In this document: piece after piece, positions 7,377-15,318 of the stretch
How positions within the stretch are numbered: position 1 is the first letter of the stretch
Layout of the letters: the number at the start of each line of letters is the position of its first letter
NCBI RefSeq assembly: GCF_040833985.1
Contig: NZ_CP162140.1
Location: forward strand, 199,915-263,914
Direction: 5' to 3'
Origin: Leptospira sp. WS4.C2
Lineage (GTDB): Bacteria > Spirochaetota > Leptospiria > Leptospirales > Leptospiraceae
Length of the DNA: 64,000 bases
Notes under the pieces: model-generated
What the model saw: the letters and a program-made list of their open reading frames with translations, nothing else
Database searches by the model: none
Told to the model about the DNA's origin: nothing
Translations under genes and position numbers: made by a program

Positions 7377-9113
7377 ATGCAGATGCGAAGATTACCCATT
7401 CTATTCTTTTTAATTTCACTTATTAGTTTTGGACTGCAAGGCCAAACGGCGGTTCCTGAAAATCCCACACTTAATACAAATACCACTCCCCCACCCACAC
7501 AAGAACCACCAAAACTGGTGGCCCCTCCGACTTGGTCGGAAGGTTTTACTGCAGGAGCTCTAGTGCGAGTTCGTCCGGAAATGAAGTATAACTTGGACTT
7601 CAATCGCAACACAAACGACAATGTGGATTTTACAGGACAGAAGATTCAATTTTGGATTCAGAAAGAGTTTACCAAAGATGTCATTGCCAAAATTACATTT
7701 CAAGATTCCAGGCTCTGGGGAGCAGAGAAAGGATCACTCACTGGACTTTCTACTGCTAATGATGGAACGAGACAAAGCACAGACATTCGGGAAGCCTATA
7801 TCGAAGTAAAAAACAACTTTGATCTTCCCTTTCATATCCAAGCAGGTCGGCAAATTATGCGATACGGTGACGAACGTTTGGTGGGATCTTTAGATTGGAC
7901 CAATGTAGGCCGAAGTTTTGATGGACTCAGACTGAAGTGGGAACAAAAATATCTTTCTTCTCATGTGTTTGTTACCAGCGTGAGTGAACGCCACTCTGAT
8001 ATCGCAGGGAACACAACCTCCTTTGGGGTAAAAAACCAATATAGCCCCTATATGGATTGTCCTTACAACGGGACAAAAGCCTGCACTTTGAAACCAGATG
8101 CCCAAAGACAAGAGTTAGGTGATTCTTACTTCACGGGATTTTATAATACACTCAAACCCTCTGACTATTTCCACATCGACTTATATTACTTAGGTTTGCA
8201 AAAAGAATACCTACGGACAAACCAGTCTCTTGTTCTCACCACAGGAGAAACAGGAACACCTGCATCCAGAGCCGGACGATGGGACATTTTACATACCTAT
8301 GGAATCCGAATTACAAACAGAACCCAAGCCAACAAAAAGGCACTCCAAGCCATTGACTACTCCTTCGAATATGCCGTACAAACCGGAACCACAGGAAAAT
8401 CCATCCGACCTAGCTGGGATGATAGTAGAACCCTTGTGACTTTGACCGATCCTTTGACCAATGGGACTTATAGCCACAACCTCTACTCAGAAAAAGAAAA
8501 GTATAAAACATTCGCCTTTGGGGCCGATGTCGGATACACAATCGATAAATTAAGATTAGGTGTTGCTTACGACATTGGAAGTGGTGATCCCAACAGAACG
8601 GACGGATCGATCGCCAGTTTTCAAAACTTATTTCATACTAACCATTTGTTTTATGGAATGGCCGACCAAGTTAGTTGGGTCAATATGAAATCAAAATCAG
8701 TCAACGCAAGTTACAACTTAGGAACTTATGGTTCCGTTCGGATAGATTATTTTGCCATCGAAAAACACAAACTTCAAGATAGTTGGTATGATATCGCAGG
8801 AGTTGCCAAAACCGGTGCCAGCACAGAATCAATTTCCAATAACAGCTATGATGTGAGCCAAGTCCTAACAGAAAAAGGTGCTGGTGACAATAGGCCTGTA
8901 TCAATGCTTGGGAGAAGTTTGTTCCGTGAGATTGACTTCAAATACAATGTCCCCTATAAAAATTTAATTTTAGAATGTGGATATAGTATGTTATTTGCCG
9001 GTGACGCCATCCAAAACCGTGTGAACGATCGCACCATCAACTCACAAGTCTATACCAATCAATTTTCCAAAAATGCCCAGTTTGCCTACCTGATGGTTAC
9101 AGCCCAATTTTAA
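7377..9113 (+). CDS. Alginate-export-family outer-membrane porin-like protein
   Basis: 578 residues with a signal peptide (MRRLPILFFLISLISFGLQG, starting at the second Met) and a Pro/Thr-rich linker. A long beta-barrel-type region follows, with alternating hydrophobic strands and a terminal aromatic residue (LMVTAQF). The segment FHIQAGRQIMRYGDERLVGS followed by DWTNVGRSFDGL is typical of the Alginate_exp family, which forms 18-stranded anion-selective barrels. In non-alginate producers such proteins are thought to pass small organic or anionic solutes; the cargo here is unknown. The ATG at 7377 and the one at 7383 are both possible starts. The gene is monocistronic by spacing. Confidence 0.88.
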   Translation: MQMRRLPILFFLISLISFGLQGQTAVPENPTLNTNTTPPPTQEPPKLVAPPTWSEGFTAGALVRVRPEMKYNLDFNRNTNDNVDFTGQKIQFWIQKEFTKDVIAKITFQDSRLWGAEKGSLTGLSTANDGTRQSTDIREAYIEVKNNFDLPFHIQAGRQIMRYGDERLVGSLDWTNVGRSFDGLRLKWEQKYLSSHVFVTSVSERHSDIAGNTTSFGVKNQYSPYMDCPYNGTKACTLKPDAQRQELGDSYFTGFYNTLKPSDYFHIDLYYLGLQKEYLRTNQSLVLTTGETGTPASRAGRWDILHTYGIRITNRTQANKKALQAIDYSFEYAVQTGTTGKSIRPSWDDSRTLVTLTDPLTNGTYSHNLYSEKEKYKTFAFGADVGYTIDKLRLGVAYDIGSGDPNRTDGSIASFQNLFHTNHLFYGMADQVSWVNMKSKSVNASYNLGTYGSVRIDYFAIEKHKLQDSWYDIAGVAKTGASTESISNNSYDVSQVLTEKGAGDNRPVSMLGRSLFREIDFKYNVPYKNLILECGYSMLFAGDAIQNRVNDRTINSQVYTNQFSKNAQFAYLMVTAQF

Positions 9114-9137
9114 TATTTGGAAGGACACGATTACTAA

Positions 9138-9281
9138 CAGATTCGAGGTGGAGGTTTCAATGTTAATTTGACGCCTTTCTATCATTTGGTGGATGGGAAT
9201 GTATTGGTAAAAGAGACCGTGCTTTACGCTCCCATCTTTCCCATCCAACTCAAATCAGAATTCAATTCTTATGGGGAATAA
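9138..9281 (+). pseudogene. Remnant of a coding sequence (C-terminal fragment)
   Basis: An open frame without start codon context runs from just after a TAA at 9135 to TAA 9279-9281. It encodes about 47 residues of normal protein-like composition, including GGGFNVNLTPFYHLVDGN and ending FNSYGE. It has no start, no ribosome binding site and no continuation upstream. It borders the decayed TetR/SDR pair, so I read it as the tail of a deleted gene. I do not recognise the family. Confidence 0.35.
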
Positions 9282-9349
9282 GGGATAAGAAGAAAATTAA
9301 AACAACGAGAATCGAAAAGGAATCCGTTCTTTAAAAGCATTGGATTAAA

Positions 9350-9705
9350 TTACTTTTGGTTTGAGATTCTATCTAATAACTCTTTCAACAAGTGGCGCTC
9401 GCCCTCCGAAAGTGATGGAACATTCGGCAGTAATGCCTGCATAGTAATAGCAACTGACCCTATGTCGGTCACTTTCTGGGGAGGCGTATTATTTGTGATA
9501 GCAGCCACTAATACCTCACGCGCGTCAAAAGAAAGAGTGATATCGCGTATTTCTTCTGGCATTGCAAGCAAGCTTAGTACGATTCCAGAGCTAAATGAAT
9601 AGATCAACTCGGCAGCACGTTTTTCAGTTACTTTCAATTGTCCTGCGACTGCTATGCGGTGGATAAATTCAGCAAGAAGTAGTTTTGATTTTTCGATGAT
9701 GGGTG
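9350..9705 (-). pseudogene. TetR/AcrR-family regulator lacking its N-terminal DNA-binding half
   Basis: The minus-strand frame encodes the C-terminal ligand-binding half of a TetR-type repressor: KSKLLLAEFIHRIAVAGQL, then KRAAELIYSFSSGIVLSLL and a C-terminal SEGERHLLKELLDRI. The helix-turn-helix domain of about 50 residues and several following helices are absent. Upstream of about 9705 the frame runs into sequence that belongs to the divergent SDR gene. The only start-like codon (TTG 9637) would give a protein without a DNA-binding domain. The coordinates give the part I judge TetR-derived; the junction is approximate. A loss-of-function remnant is the simplest reading. Confidence 0.7.
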
Positions 9706-10424
9706 TGGCAAACTTGGCAGACCTGAAGGAAAAATACGGCGATCAAGTTCTAACTCTTGAGCTCGACGTGACAAAACCCAATCAAGTCAAACATGTTGTC
9801 GAACAAGCCCATTCACACTTTGGCAGACTAGACATTATTTTGAACAATGCAGGGTATTCGCTTGTGGGCACCATTGAAGAAGCAAGCGGAGACGAAGTTC
9901 GAGCACTTTACGAAACTAATATTTTTGGCTCACTTTCTGTGATCCAGGCTGCATTACCGTTATTACGCAAACAAGGTGGCGGTCATATCATCGGTGTTTC
10001 AAGCACCTTGGGGCATGTATCGATGCCTTTGATTGGGTATTACTGTTCCTCAAAATGGGCTTTCGAAGCGATCCATGAAAGTTTGGCAAGTGAAGTGAAA
10101 CCCTTTGGTATCAACGTTACACTCATAGAACCTGGCGCCTATGCTACGGAATTTGGAAGCCCAGAGTCATTGAAATTTACATCAAGTCTCGAGCCCTATT
10201 CAAATCTCAAAAATCAAGTCCTAGAGCGATTGAAGACGACACAAAGAGGAGATCCGAATGCGACACTAGAGGCTTTATTTAAAATGATCGATGCAGAAAA
10301 TCCACCACTCCGTTTTTTTCTTGGCAGTCAGAATTTACCTTTGGTGCGAGCTACCTATGCAGATCGTCTCAAAACCTGGGAAGCTTGGGAGGAAGTTTCG
10401 AACTCAGCACAGGGATCTTTGTAA
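9706..10424 (+). pseudogene. SDR-family oxidoreductase lacking its N-terminal cofactor-binding segment
   Basis: The frame is SDR-like from about ANLADLKEKYGDQ onward: LDVTKPNQV, IILNNAGYSLVG, GVSSTLGHVSMPLIGYYCSSK (catalytic Ser, Tyr, Lys) and EPGAYATEF. The first beta-alpha-beta unit with TGxxxGxG, normally about 35-40 residues, is missing. The upstream in-frame ATG at 9654 would add a stretch that is antisense to the TetR fragment and has no SDR character. Without the dinucleotide loop the product should not bind NAD(P). The gene is therefore probably dead, although the remaining 240 codons have no internal stop, suggesting a recent event. Confidence 0.72.
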
Positions 10425-10431
10425 AAAGAGT

Positions 10432-10471
10432 ATCTTCCAGAATTTTTGGTTTCCTAAGATTTCTGGAAGAT
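10432..10471. terminator. 11-bp inverted repeat downstream of the truncated SDR gene
   Basis: ATCTTCCAGAA (10432-10442) and TTCTGGAAGAT (10461-10471) are exact reverse complements with an 18-nt loop, starting 8 nt after the SDR stop codon. The position fits a terminator hairpin for that gene, but no T-tract follows, so a rho-independent terminator is only one possibility. Confidence 0.4.
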
Positions 10472-10513
10472 CGTCATGATTTTGGAAAGGAACCAATTAA
10501 TTAACAAAAAAGA

Positions 10514-11503
10514 TCATTTCTCTTTTAGTTTCAATAATTCGTTCATAGAACTAAACTCTAATTCAGAAACTAAATGGAGAAGGTCTTTTATTTCCCCGAG
10601 CAATCTTAATTGACCTGTCTCCCCTAATTCCTCAAACAAAGAAACAATTTCTGTCCAATGGCTTGTTATCTCTTTGAATTGTTTATGGGCATTTTGGAAG
10701 ATCGGATCTTTTGTGATCGCATAAGCTTCTAATAAAAAGTCTCGATATAGGTTTCGAAAAATGGCACCGCCTGTTCCTGCCTTTTCCATCATCATCGCTG
10801 TGGTTGAAAAATCTCTCTTGGGATCAGAAGAGGAATGAAACCATTTTTCTAATTGAGATGCTAATTTTATAATTCCTTTATAGGAAACATTAGTAATCGG
10901 TGGGTTCAAATATTCACGTGCATTGTTTTTTGCGGCCAACCGCACAAGCTTTGCGAGCTCCTGTGATTTTTTTCCAGGTTCAATTGTATAAAAAAGATTT
11001 TTGGAAGCCATAGGTCCTTTTTCGCTTCGTGCCAATTCCAAACTTTTTAAAGAGGTATGTACCTTGGATCCTTGTTGTTTGGTATCAACCAAATAGGCAT
11101 TAGACTCATCATACCCATAGAGAGCTACATAGTGGCCAGCAAAGTGAAATGGTTTCGAAAAATACTCTAAGTAAAAAGAGTCCAATTTTAATCCAACAGG
11201 AGTTCCCTGATCAATTAAATCCCGAACAGAAGACCAAGCCTTTGTTTTCGAAGCGGTTTCTTGAATTTTTAATTTTAAGTTTAGATTTTTTGCTATATTT
11301 ACCGTTAGTTGGTCTGGTTTGATCCTTCCACCGATAAAAGGGAAATCCATCGTTTTCATATTCCAAAATATAAAACTAAGACCTTCCCCAAGGCCGAATA
11401 ACATAGGTTCGGAGAAATCCATTCCGATATGTTTTAAAAGTGTTCCGGTGGCGGTAGTTTCGCAGTGGACACCAAAAAAAGGAGAAAGTTTAGTTAGGAT
11501 CAT
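10514..11503 (-). CDS. BtrH N-terminal domain/DUF4872-type protein
   Basis: 329 residues resembling butirosin-biosynthesis BtrH, a cysteine-protease-fold acyltransferase that moves an acyl group from a carrier protein. Candidate catalytic residues are visible: Cys14 in GVHCETTATG, His124 in FAGHYVALYGYD and Asp140 in AYLVDT. The second half, with NPPITNVSYKGIIKLASQLEKW, matches the usual BtrH_N plus helical DUF4872 layout. No carrier protein, NRPS or aminoglycoside gene is nearby, so the substrate is open. The gene stands alone, facing the truncated SDR gene. Confidence 0.8.
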   Translation of the reverse strand: MILTKLSPFFGVHCETTATGTLLKHIGMDFSEPMLFGLGEGLSFIFWNMKTMDFPFIGGRIKPDQLTVNIAKNLNLKLKIQETASKTKAWSSVRDLIDQGTPVGLKLDSFYLEYFSKPFHFAGHYVALYGYDESNAYLVDTKQQGSKVHTSLKSLELARSEKGPMASKNLFYTIEPGKKSQELAKLVRLAAKNNAREYLNPPITNVSYKGIIKLASQLEKWFHSSSDPKRDFSTTAMMMEKAGTGGAIFRNLYRDFLLEAYAITKDPIFQNAHKQFKEITSHWTEIVSLFEELGETGQLRLLGEIKDLLHLVSELEFSSMNELLKLKEK

Positions 11504-11658
11504 TATAGATATTTTACAAGTAGTTCGGATTCACCATGATGACCATCATAAATTTCTTCGAAAGATCTATGATGGCCCCGCCCCACAGCTCCATAATGTT
11601 TTTCTAATCAGAAACTAGGGAACCTTTCTATAAAAAATTTTTCATACGATAACTATCC

Positions 11659-12051
11659 CTATTCCACAACCAAACCTTCAATCATAATTGTCCTCTGGGA
11701 ATACAAGGCACGATTGGAAGCCAACAGGACTTGCGCACCGGTCGTAAGCGTTCTTATGAATGAATCCATTGCATTCTCTTTCGAATAAATCCGCAGATTA
11801 AAAATTTTTTTAGCATTAGGGAGTTCTGCCCTCAAAATTTCGTCGAGATTTAAAGTATCCAATGGCTGCGTATCGAACAGATACCAAGAAAGTTTTTTTT
11901 CAATGGAAAAATGCCTAAACTTTTCGTGACTTTCAAGTTCATTAGAAAAGCTGATTGGTATTTTGGTATCTACAATTTCATATTGGTAGGAAGCACAATC
12001 ATTTAAAAACAAAACACTAATAATGAATAGGATAGATCTTGAAATTTTCAT
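11659..12051 (-). CDS. Small hypothetical lipoprotein (fourth of a four-gene run)
   Basis: 130 residues. The signal peptide ends in the relaxed lipobox FLNDC, so the mature N terminus would be lipidated Cys19. The mature part includes an LSWYLFDTQPLDTLNLDEIL segment and a C-terminal TIMIEGLVVE strand. Its start codon overlaps the stop of the preceding gene by 4 bp (ATGA), indicating translational coupling. The FDTQPLD/LDEIL pattern echoes the FWGLSN/ALDELL pattern in the preceding protein, so the two may be distant paralogues (inference). No family is recognised. Confidence 0.8.
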   Translation of the reverse strand: MKISRSILFIISVLFLNDCASYQYEIVDTKIPISFSNELESHEKFRHFSIEKKLSWYLFDTQPLDTLNLDEILRAELPNAKKIFNLRIYSKENAMDSFIRTLTTGAQVLLASNRALYSQRTIMIEGLVVE

Positions 12052-12446
12052 TTGGAAATACTCCCACTAGTTAACGTATATACATTTCCCTTTAGATTGA
12101 GTGTGTACGGCCTTATCGTTCCGACGGTGATCATGTCGAATACTCCGTCCCAAAATTCGTATTCTTCTGCGATTTTCAAATCCCCAATATGGGAATTCGG
12201 ATACTTCAGATAAACATCAGCTAAAAGTTCATCCAAGGCTTTGTCTCGAATGTTAGAGAGACCCCAAAAAAGATAAACTCGCGTATAAGTGATATCAAAG
12301 GAATCCACGACAGTATAACCTTCTGCCTTTGCGTATCCATTCAAACGGACTTTATGTTTCCCCCAAGTTTGGTAATAGGAGGTGTTGGCACAATGGAATA
12401 AAAGTAATGTAATCCCGATTACAATTATTTTTCTCACGATTTTCAT
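12048..12446 (-). CDS. Small hypothetical lipoprotein (third of a four-gene run)
   Basis: 132 residues. Signal peptide with lipobox LLFHC followed by ANTSYYQTWGKHKVRLNG. The middle part reads TRVYLFWGLSNIRDKALDEL, a strand then helix pattern seen in small TRL-like or Bor-like periplasmic lipoproteins, but I cannot assign a family. It lies between the second lipoprotein (25 bp gap) and the fourth (4-bp overlap). It is probably anchored in the inner or outer membrane. Confidence 0.8.
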   Translation of the reverse strand: MKIVRKIIVIGITLLLFHCANTSYYQTWGKHKVRLNGYAKAEGYTVVDSFDITYTRVYLFWGLSNIRDKALDELLADVYLKYPNSHIGDLKIAEEYEFWDGVFDMITVGTIRPYTLNLKGNVYTLTSGSISK

Positions 12447-12471
12447 TTCATCTTCCTTAAATTATTTTCTA

Positions 12472-12789
12472 TCAATTGCAATACTTGGACTCATATTCAA
12501 TATTAATTGAATCTACTTCTTCTTTATTTTTATATTGAGTGTAAGGTAAAATCAAGAGTGGTGTCAGTCCTATTGGACCTGTCCAAAAGCCAACTCCAAA
12601 GGATATGGCAGAAATGGCTGTGGTAAAATTTCTATTTTCTATTTGAATTTCTCGCATTCGACGTTTTGCATGAAAATACTGAGCAACACACTCTTCTTTA
12701 TCATTCTTTGGAGTCTCTGGCACGGAGATACAGGCTCCAAAGAACAAAAGCAATGTTATTGCAAATGGTTTGTTATTTCTTTTGCACAT
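12472..12789 (-). CDS. Small hypothetical lipoprotein (second of a four-gene run)
   Basis: 105 residues. Signal peptide MCKRNNKPFAITLLLFFGAC gives a lipobox FFGAC. The mature part has a charged helical stretch, then one hydrophobic segment (about 58-82, SAISFGVGFWTGPIGLTPLL) that may be a membrane helix, and a Cys at the penultimate position. The start lies 34 bp inside the end of the first gene of the run. Function unknown. Confidence 0.75.
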   Translation of the reverse strand: MCKRNNKPFAITLLLFFGACISVPETPKNDKEECVAQYFHAKRRMREIQIENRNFTTAISAISFGVGFWTGPIGLTPLLILPYTQYKNKEEVDSINIEYESKYCN

Positions 12790-13355
12790 CGATCCATTAC
12801 CTTCAGATTTGCAACTTCAATCATTGATTCAATTTCACTAGTGCGATAAAAACCATAAATTTCTATAGTTTTTTTGGCATTTTCTGTTATTTCAGAATTT
12901 GCTTTGATTTCACCGTTGACTGAAATCTTACATAAAAGTTTTACCTCATAATTTGTATTGCGCACTTGCAATGGCCAGTATCCCGTTAAAGGCCAAAAAG
13001 CAGGCCAAGTTTTCCACATAGTGAAGTTTGATTCAAAATTGGGGTAAACTTCAATGTCTATCAGATATGTTTCCTCTTCAGATTTTTGAATGTGGGTAAC
13101 ATCGCGCACTTCATTTGTAACTCGGTTGTTCTTTAGAATTGATTTAAAAGTATATTTCCATGCTGTTGTATAATTGACACTATCTGCAGTAAATACCTCA
13201 AACTTACCAATGTACACTGGTTTGTTGATGATTGGATACAGCGTATCTTCCGTTTTTCTAGGTTGAGGAACCTGTTTGATATCAATAGCGCAGGAAATAT
13301 AAAGAACGAAAATTAGTATAACGGTCGTCATATTTCCATTTAACATTTGGATCAT
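12756..13355 (-). CDS. Hypothetical lipoprotein (first of a four-gene run)
   Basis: About 199 residues from the first ATG (13355); ATGs at 13346 and 13331 are alternatives, the last having a GGA five bases upstream. The hydrophobic stretch ends VLYISC, a usable lipobox. The mature part contains a WKTWPAFWPLTGYWPLQVRN segment rich in Trp and Pro, a type of motif found in small periplasmic lipoproteins next to a membrane. No known family. It heads the tightly spaced run 13355-11659, so one promoter upstream probably serves all four. Confidence 0.78.
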   Translation of the reverse strand: MIQMLNGNMTTVILIFVLYISCAIDIKQVPQPRKTEDTLYPIINKPVYIGKFEVFTADSVNYTTAWKYTFKSILKNNRVTNEVRDVTHIQKSEEETYLIDIEVYPNFESNFTMWKTWPAFWPLTGYWPLQVRNTNYEVKLLCKISVNGEIKANSEITENAKKTIEIYGFYRTSEIESMIEVANLKVMDRCAKEITNHLQ

Positions 13356-13430
13356 TTTATAGAAATATATGAAAACTTGCAAGGATACTTTTCAGAATTA
13401 GATAACAAACTAATCCCTTCTATCCATAAC

Positions 13431-14243
13431 TCACCCAAGTCCTACATCGAGGGCCATCATAAGAACAAATCCAAACATCGCACCGAGGGTGGACATTTCT
13501 GTTTCTTTGCCAGTATGAGATTCAGGAATCAACTCTTCTACAACCACAAAGATCATAGCCCCCGCAGCAAAAGAAAGTGCAAAGGGAAGTAAACTTTCGA
13601 CATAAAAAACAAGTGCTGCTCCGATCAGCCCACCGATCGGTTCTACAAATCCAGAAAGTTGTCCATACCAAAAACTCTTACGTGCACTAAAACCCTCTCG
13701 TAATAAAGGGATGGAAACTGCCGCTCCCTCTGGAATATTTTGGATTCCAATCCCGAAAGCAACCACTCCCGCTGCCACCAGTGCCTCGTAGGTAAATCCA
13801 TCACCAAGCGCTCCAAAGGCGACACCTACCGCCAGTCCTTCGGGAATATTATGGAGGGTGATCGCAAGTATTAAAAGTAAACTTCGTTGGAAGGATGACT
13901 TCCCTCCTTCCAATCGATTTTCTTCCAGTCCGATATGAAGATGGGGAAGGAGTTTGTGCAGAAAATATAAAGAAAGTCCACCCGACAAAAATCCAATACT
14001 TACATGAAGCCAAGCGGGATTTCCGGCGAGCTCAGTCAGTTCAATCGAGGGTAAAAGTAGCGACCAAAAACTGGCAGCGATCATAATCCCGGACGCAAAA
14101 CCTAACATCGCATTGAAGACAGGTCTTGGTACGGTGCGAAAGAAAAAAACAAAACTGGCACCAAAGGCAGTACAAAACCAAGTAAACCCCGTGGCAAGGA
14201 GAGCCAAAACCACCGGGTGCCATAACATAAGAGAGTCTAACAT
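13431..14243 (-). CDS. ZIP-family divalent metal transporter
   Basis: 270 residues, about eight TM segments. The two metal-site helices carry the ZIP signatures: LAITLHNIPEGLAVGVAFG (about 127-145) and the second FGIGIQNIPEGAAVS. A His-rich loop (HKLLPHLHIG) lies between TM3 and TM4. The length and HNIPEG motif fit the ZupT/GufA branch, which imports zinc, iron or manganese across the inner membrane. The start codon follows the stop of the upstream exported-protein gene with no gap, so the two are likely co-transcribed. Confidence 0.93.
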   Translation of the reverse strand: MLDSLMLWHPVVLALLATGFTWFCTAFGASFVFFFRTVPRPVFNAMLGFASGIMIAASFWSLLLPSIELTELAGNPAWLHVSIGFLSGGLSLYFLHKLLPHLHIGLEENRLEGGKSSFQRSLLLILAITLHNIPEGLAVGVAFGALGDGFTYEALVAAGVVAFGIGIQNIPEGAAVSIPLLREGFSARKSFWYGQLSGFVEPIGGLIGAALVFYVESLLPFALSFAAGAMIFVVVEELIPESHTGKETEMSTLGAMFGFVLMMALDVGLG

Positions 14244-14828
14244 CTATTTGGCTGGCATCATTCCGACAAAAAGAGAACTCATTTCTTTGGCCCGCCAAAG
14301 ACCATCACTGTCTTTTTCTACAGACACTGGTCGGAAACTCGAAGCACCACGAGTGGCAACAAAAAGTTTCAGTTTGCCAGTGGATTCATCTCCCGAATAC
14401 GGGTTTGTATAAGTTTCAACAGTTAAAGGCAAATTCGGTGTGTATCCGTTGGATGGCTCTGCCCCTTTCCAATACCCATTGGATAACATTTTGTATTTAT
14501 CCAGTTGGCCAAGTAGATACTTATCACTTCCACCCAAATCCATTCCATCCACTGCGGAAGGTTTGGTAGACTTTTGTCTGTTTTTGGAGAGGACAGAAAG
14601 GATGACGGCTTTCGTTCCCAAATCTTGGTTTTTGCCATAAAGAGAAATCGCAAGCACAAGCATTGCAGCTCCCCCTTCCGGTGTGGTGGCGATTGCCGAT
14701 TGCAATGATTTGAATTCTTCAATGGTTGTGGGTTCAGAGGAGATACTGACAGGATTTCTTCCCGTCAAGTTTTGTGCTACAAGCGGCAAGGAGAGACAAA
14801 AGACCAACAAACTAGTGAATGTTTTCAT
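14244..14828 (-). CDS. Hypothetical exported protein upstream of the ZIP transporter
   Basis: 194 residues from ATG 14828 (MKTFTSLLVFCLSLPLVAQN is a clear signal peptide); the frame is open seven codons further. The mature part contains FKSLQSAIATTPEGGAAML, a helical segment, then TYTNPYSGDESTGKLKLFV, a likely beta region, and ends ALFVGMMP-like. It resembles spirochaete-restricted secreted proteins of unknown function. Its stop codon abuts the ZIP start, suggesting a linked role, but none can be named. Confidence 0.82.
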   Translation of the reverse strand: MKTFTSLLVFCLSLPLVAQNLTGRNPVSISSEPTTIEEFKSLQSAIATTPEGGAAMLVLAISLYGKNQDLGTKAVILSVLSKNRQKSTKPSAVDGMDLGGSDKYLLGQLDKYKMLSNGYWKGAEPSNGYTPNLPLTVETYTNPYSGDESTGKLKLFVATRGASSFRPVSVEKDSDGLWRAKEMSSLFVGMMPAK

Positions 14829-14921
14829 GGTCGAGAATCCTAGAATCATTATGATTTGGTTTCAATCCTTTTTTATTCATTTTTTTCTTTACCAAAAGCT
14901 AAGAATTAGTAAACTTTCTTT

Positions 14922-15311
14922 ATGAAAAAAATATTTCTCATTTCTCTCTTTTTCCTTCCTTACCTTCTCACCTCACAGACATTAAAGGATGCAAAAGAAT
15001 TCCAAGCCCTTTCCAAAAAAATGTGCGCTAAATCTTCCGAATGTATGAAGGAAAAATTAAAAGAACTACCCGCTGACCAAAGAAAAATGGTCGAGTCGCA
15101 ATTTGTAAATGGCAATGTCTGTGAATCCCGTTACAAAAATTATGTAGTGGAAGGCCAAAAACCGGCAAATAATCAACCCACAAAAAAACTCACTAAAGAA
15201 GATTTAGAGAACATGAAAAAATGTGCCAAAGAAATGGCGGCCTTCTCTTGCGCTGATTTAGAAGAAGGAAAAGTTCCCGAGTCTTGCGAAAAATTCCAAG
15301 AAGAGAACTAA
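14922..15311 (+). CDS. Small exported Cys-containing hypothetical protein
   Basis: 129 residues. Signal peptide MKKIFLISLFFLPYLLTSQT. The mature part is Lys/Glu-rich and contains six cysteines (MCAKSSEC, NVCE, KKCAKE, FSCAD, ESCEK), an even number that fits disulfide bonding in the periplasm. It ends 8 bp before the convergent epmA stop. Family not recognised. Confidence 0.8.
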   Translation: MKKIFLISLFFLPYLLTSQTLKDAKEFQALSKKMCAKSSECMKEKLKELPADQRKMVESQFVNGNVCESRYKNYVVEGQKPANNQPTKKLTKEDLENMKKCAKEMAAFSCADLEEGKVPESCEKFQEEN

Positions 15312-15318
15312 ACTTTAT

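Noticed and set aside
9654..9705. ATG 9654 as the genuine start of the SDR gene
   Set aside because: The added residues are antisense to TetR-derived sequence and replace the cofactor-binding unit that every SDR needs.
11543..11575. CCATCATA/TATGATGG hairpin as terminator of the lipoprotein run
   Set aside because: Stem is only 8 bp with a 17-nt loop and has no T-tract; it is over 80 bp past the last stop.
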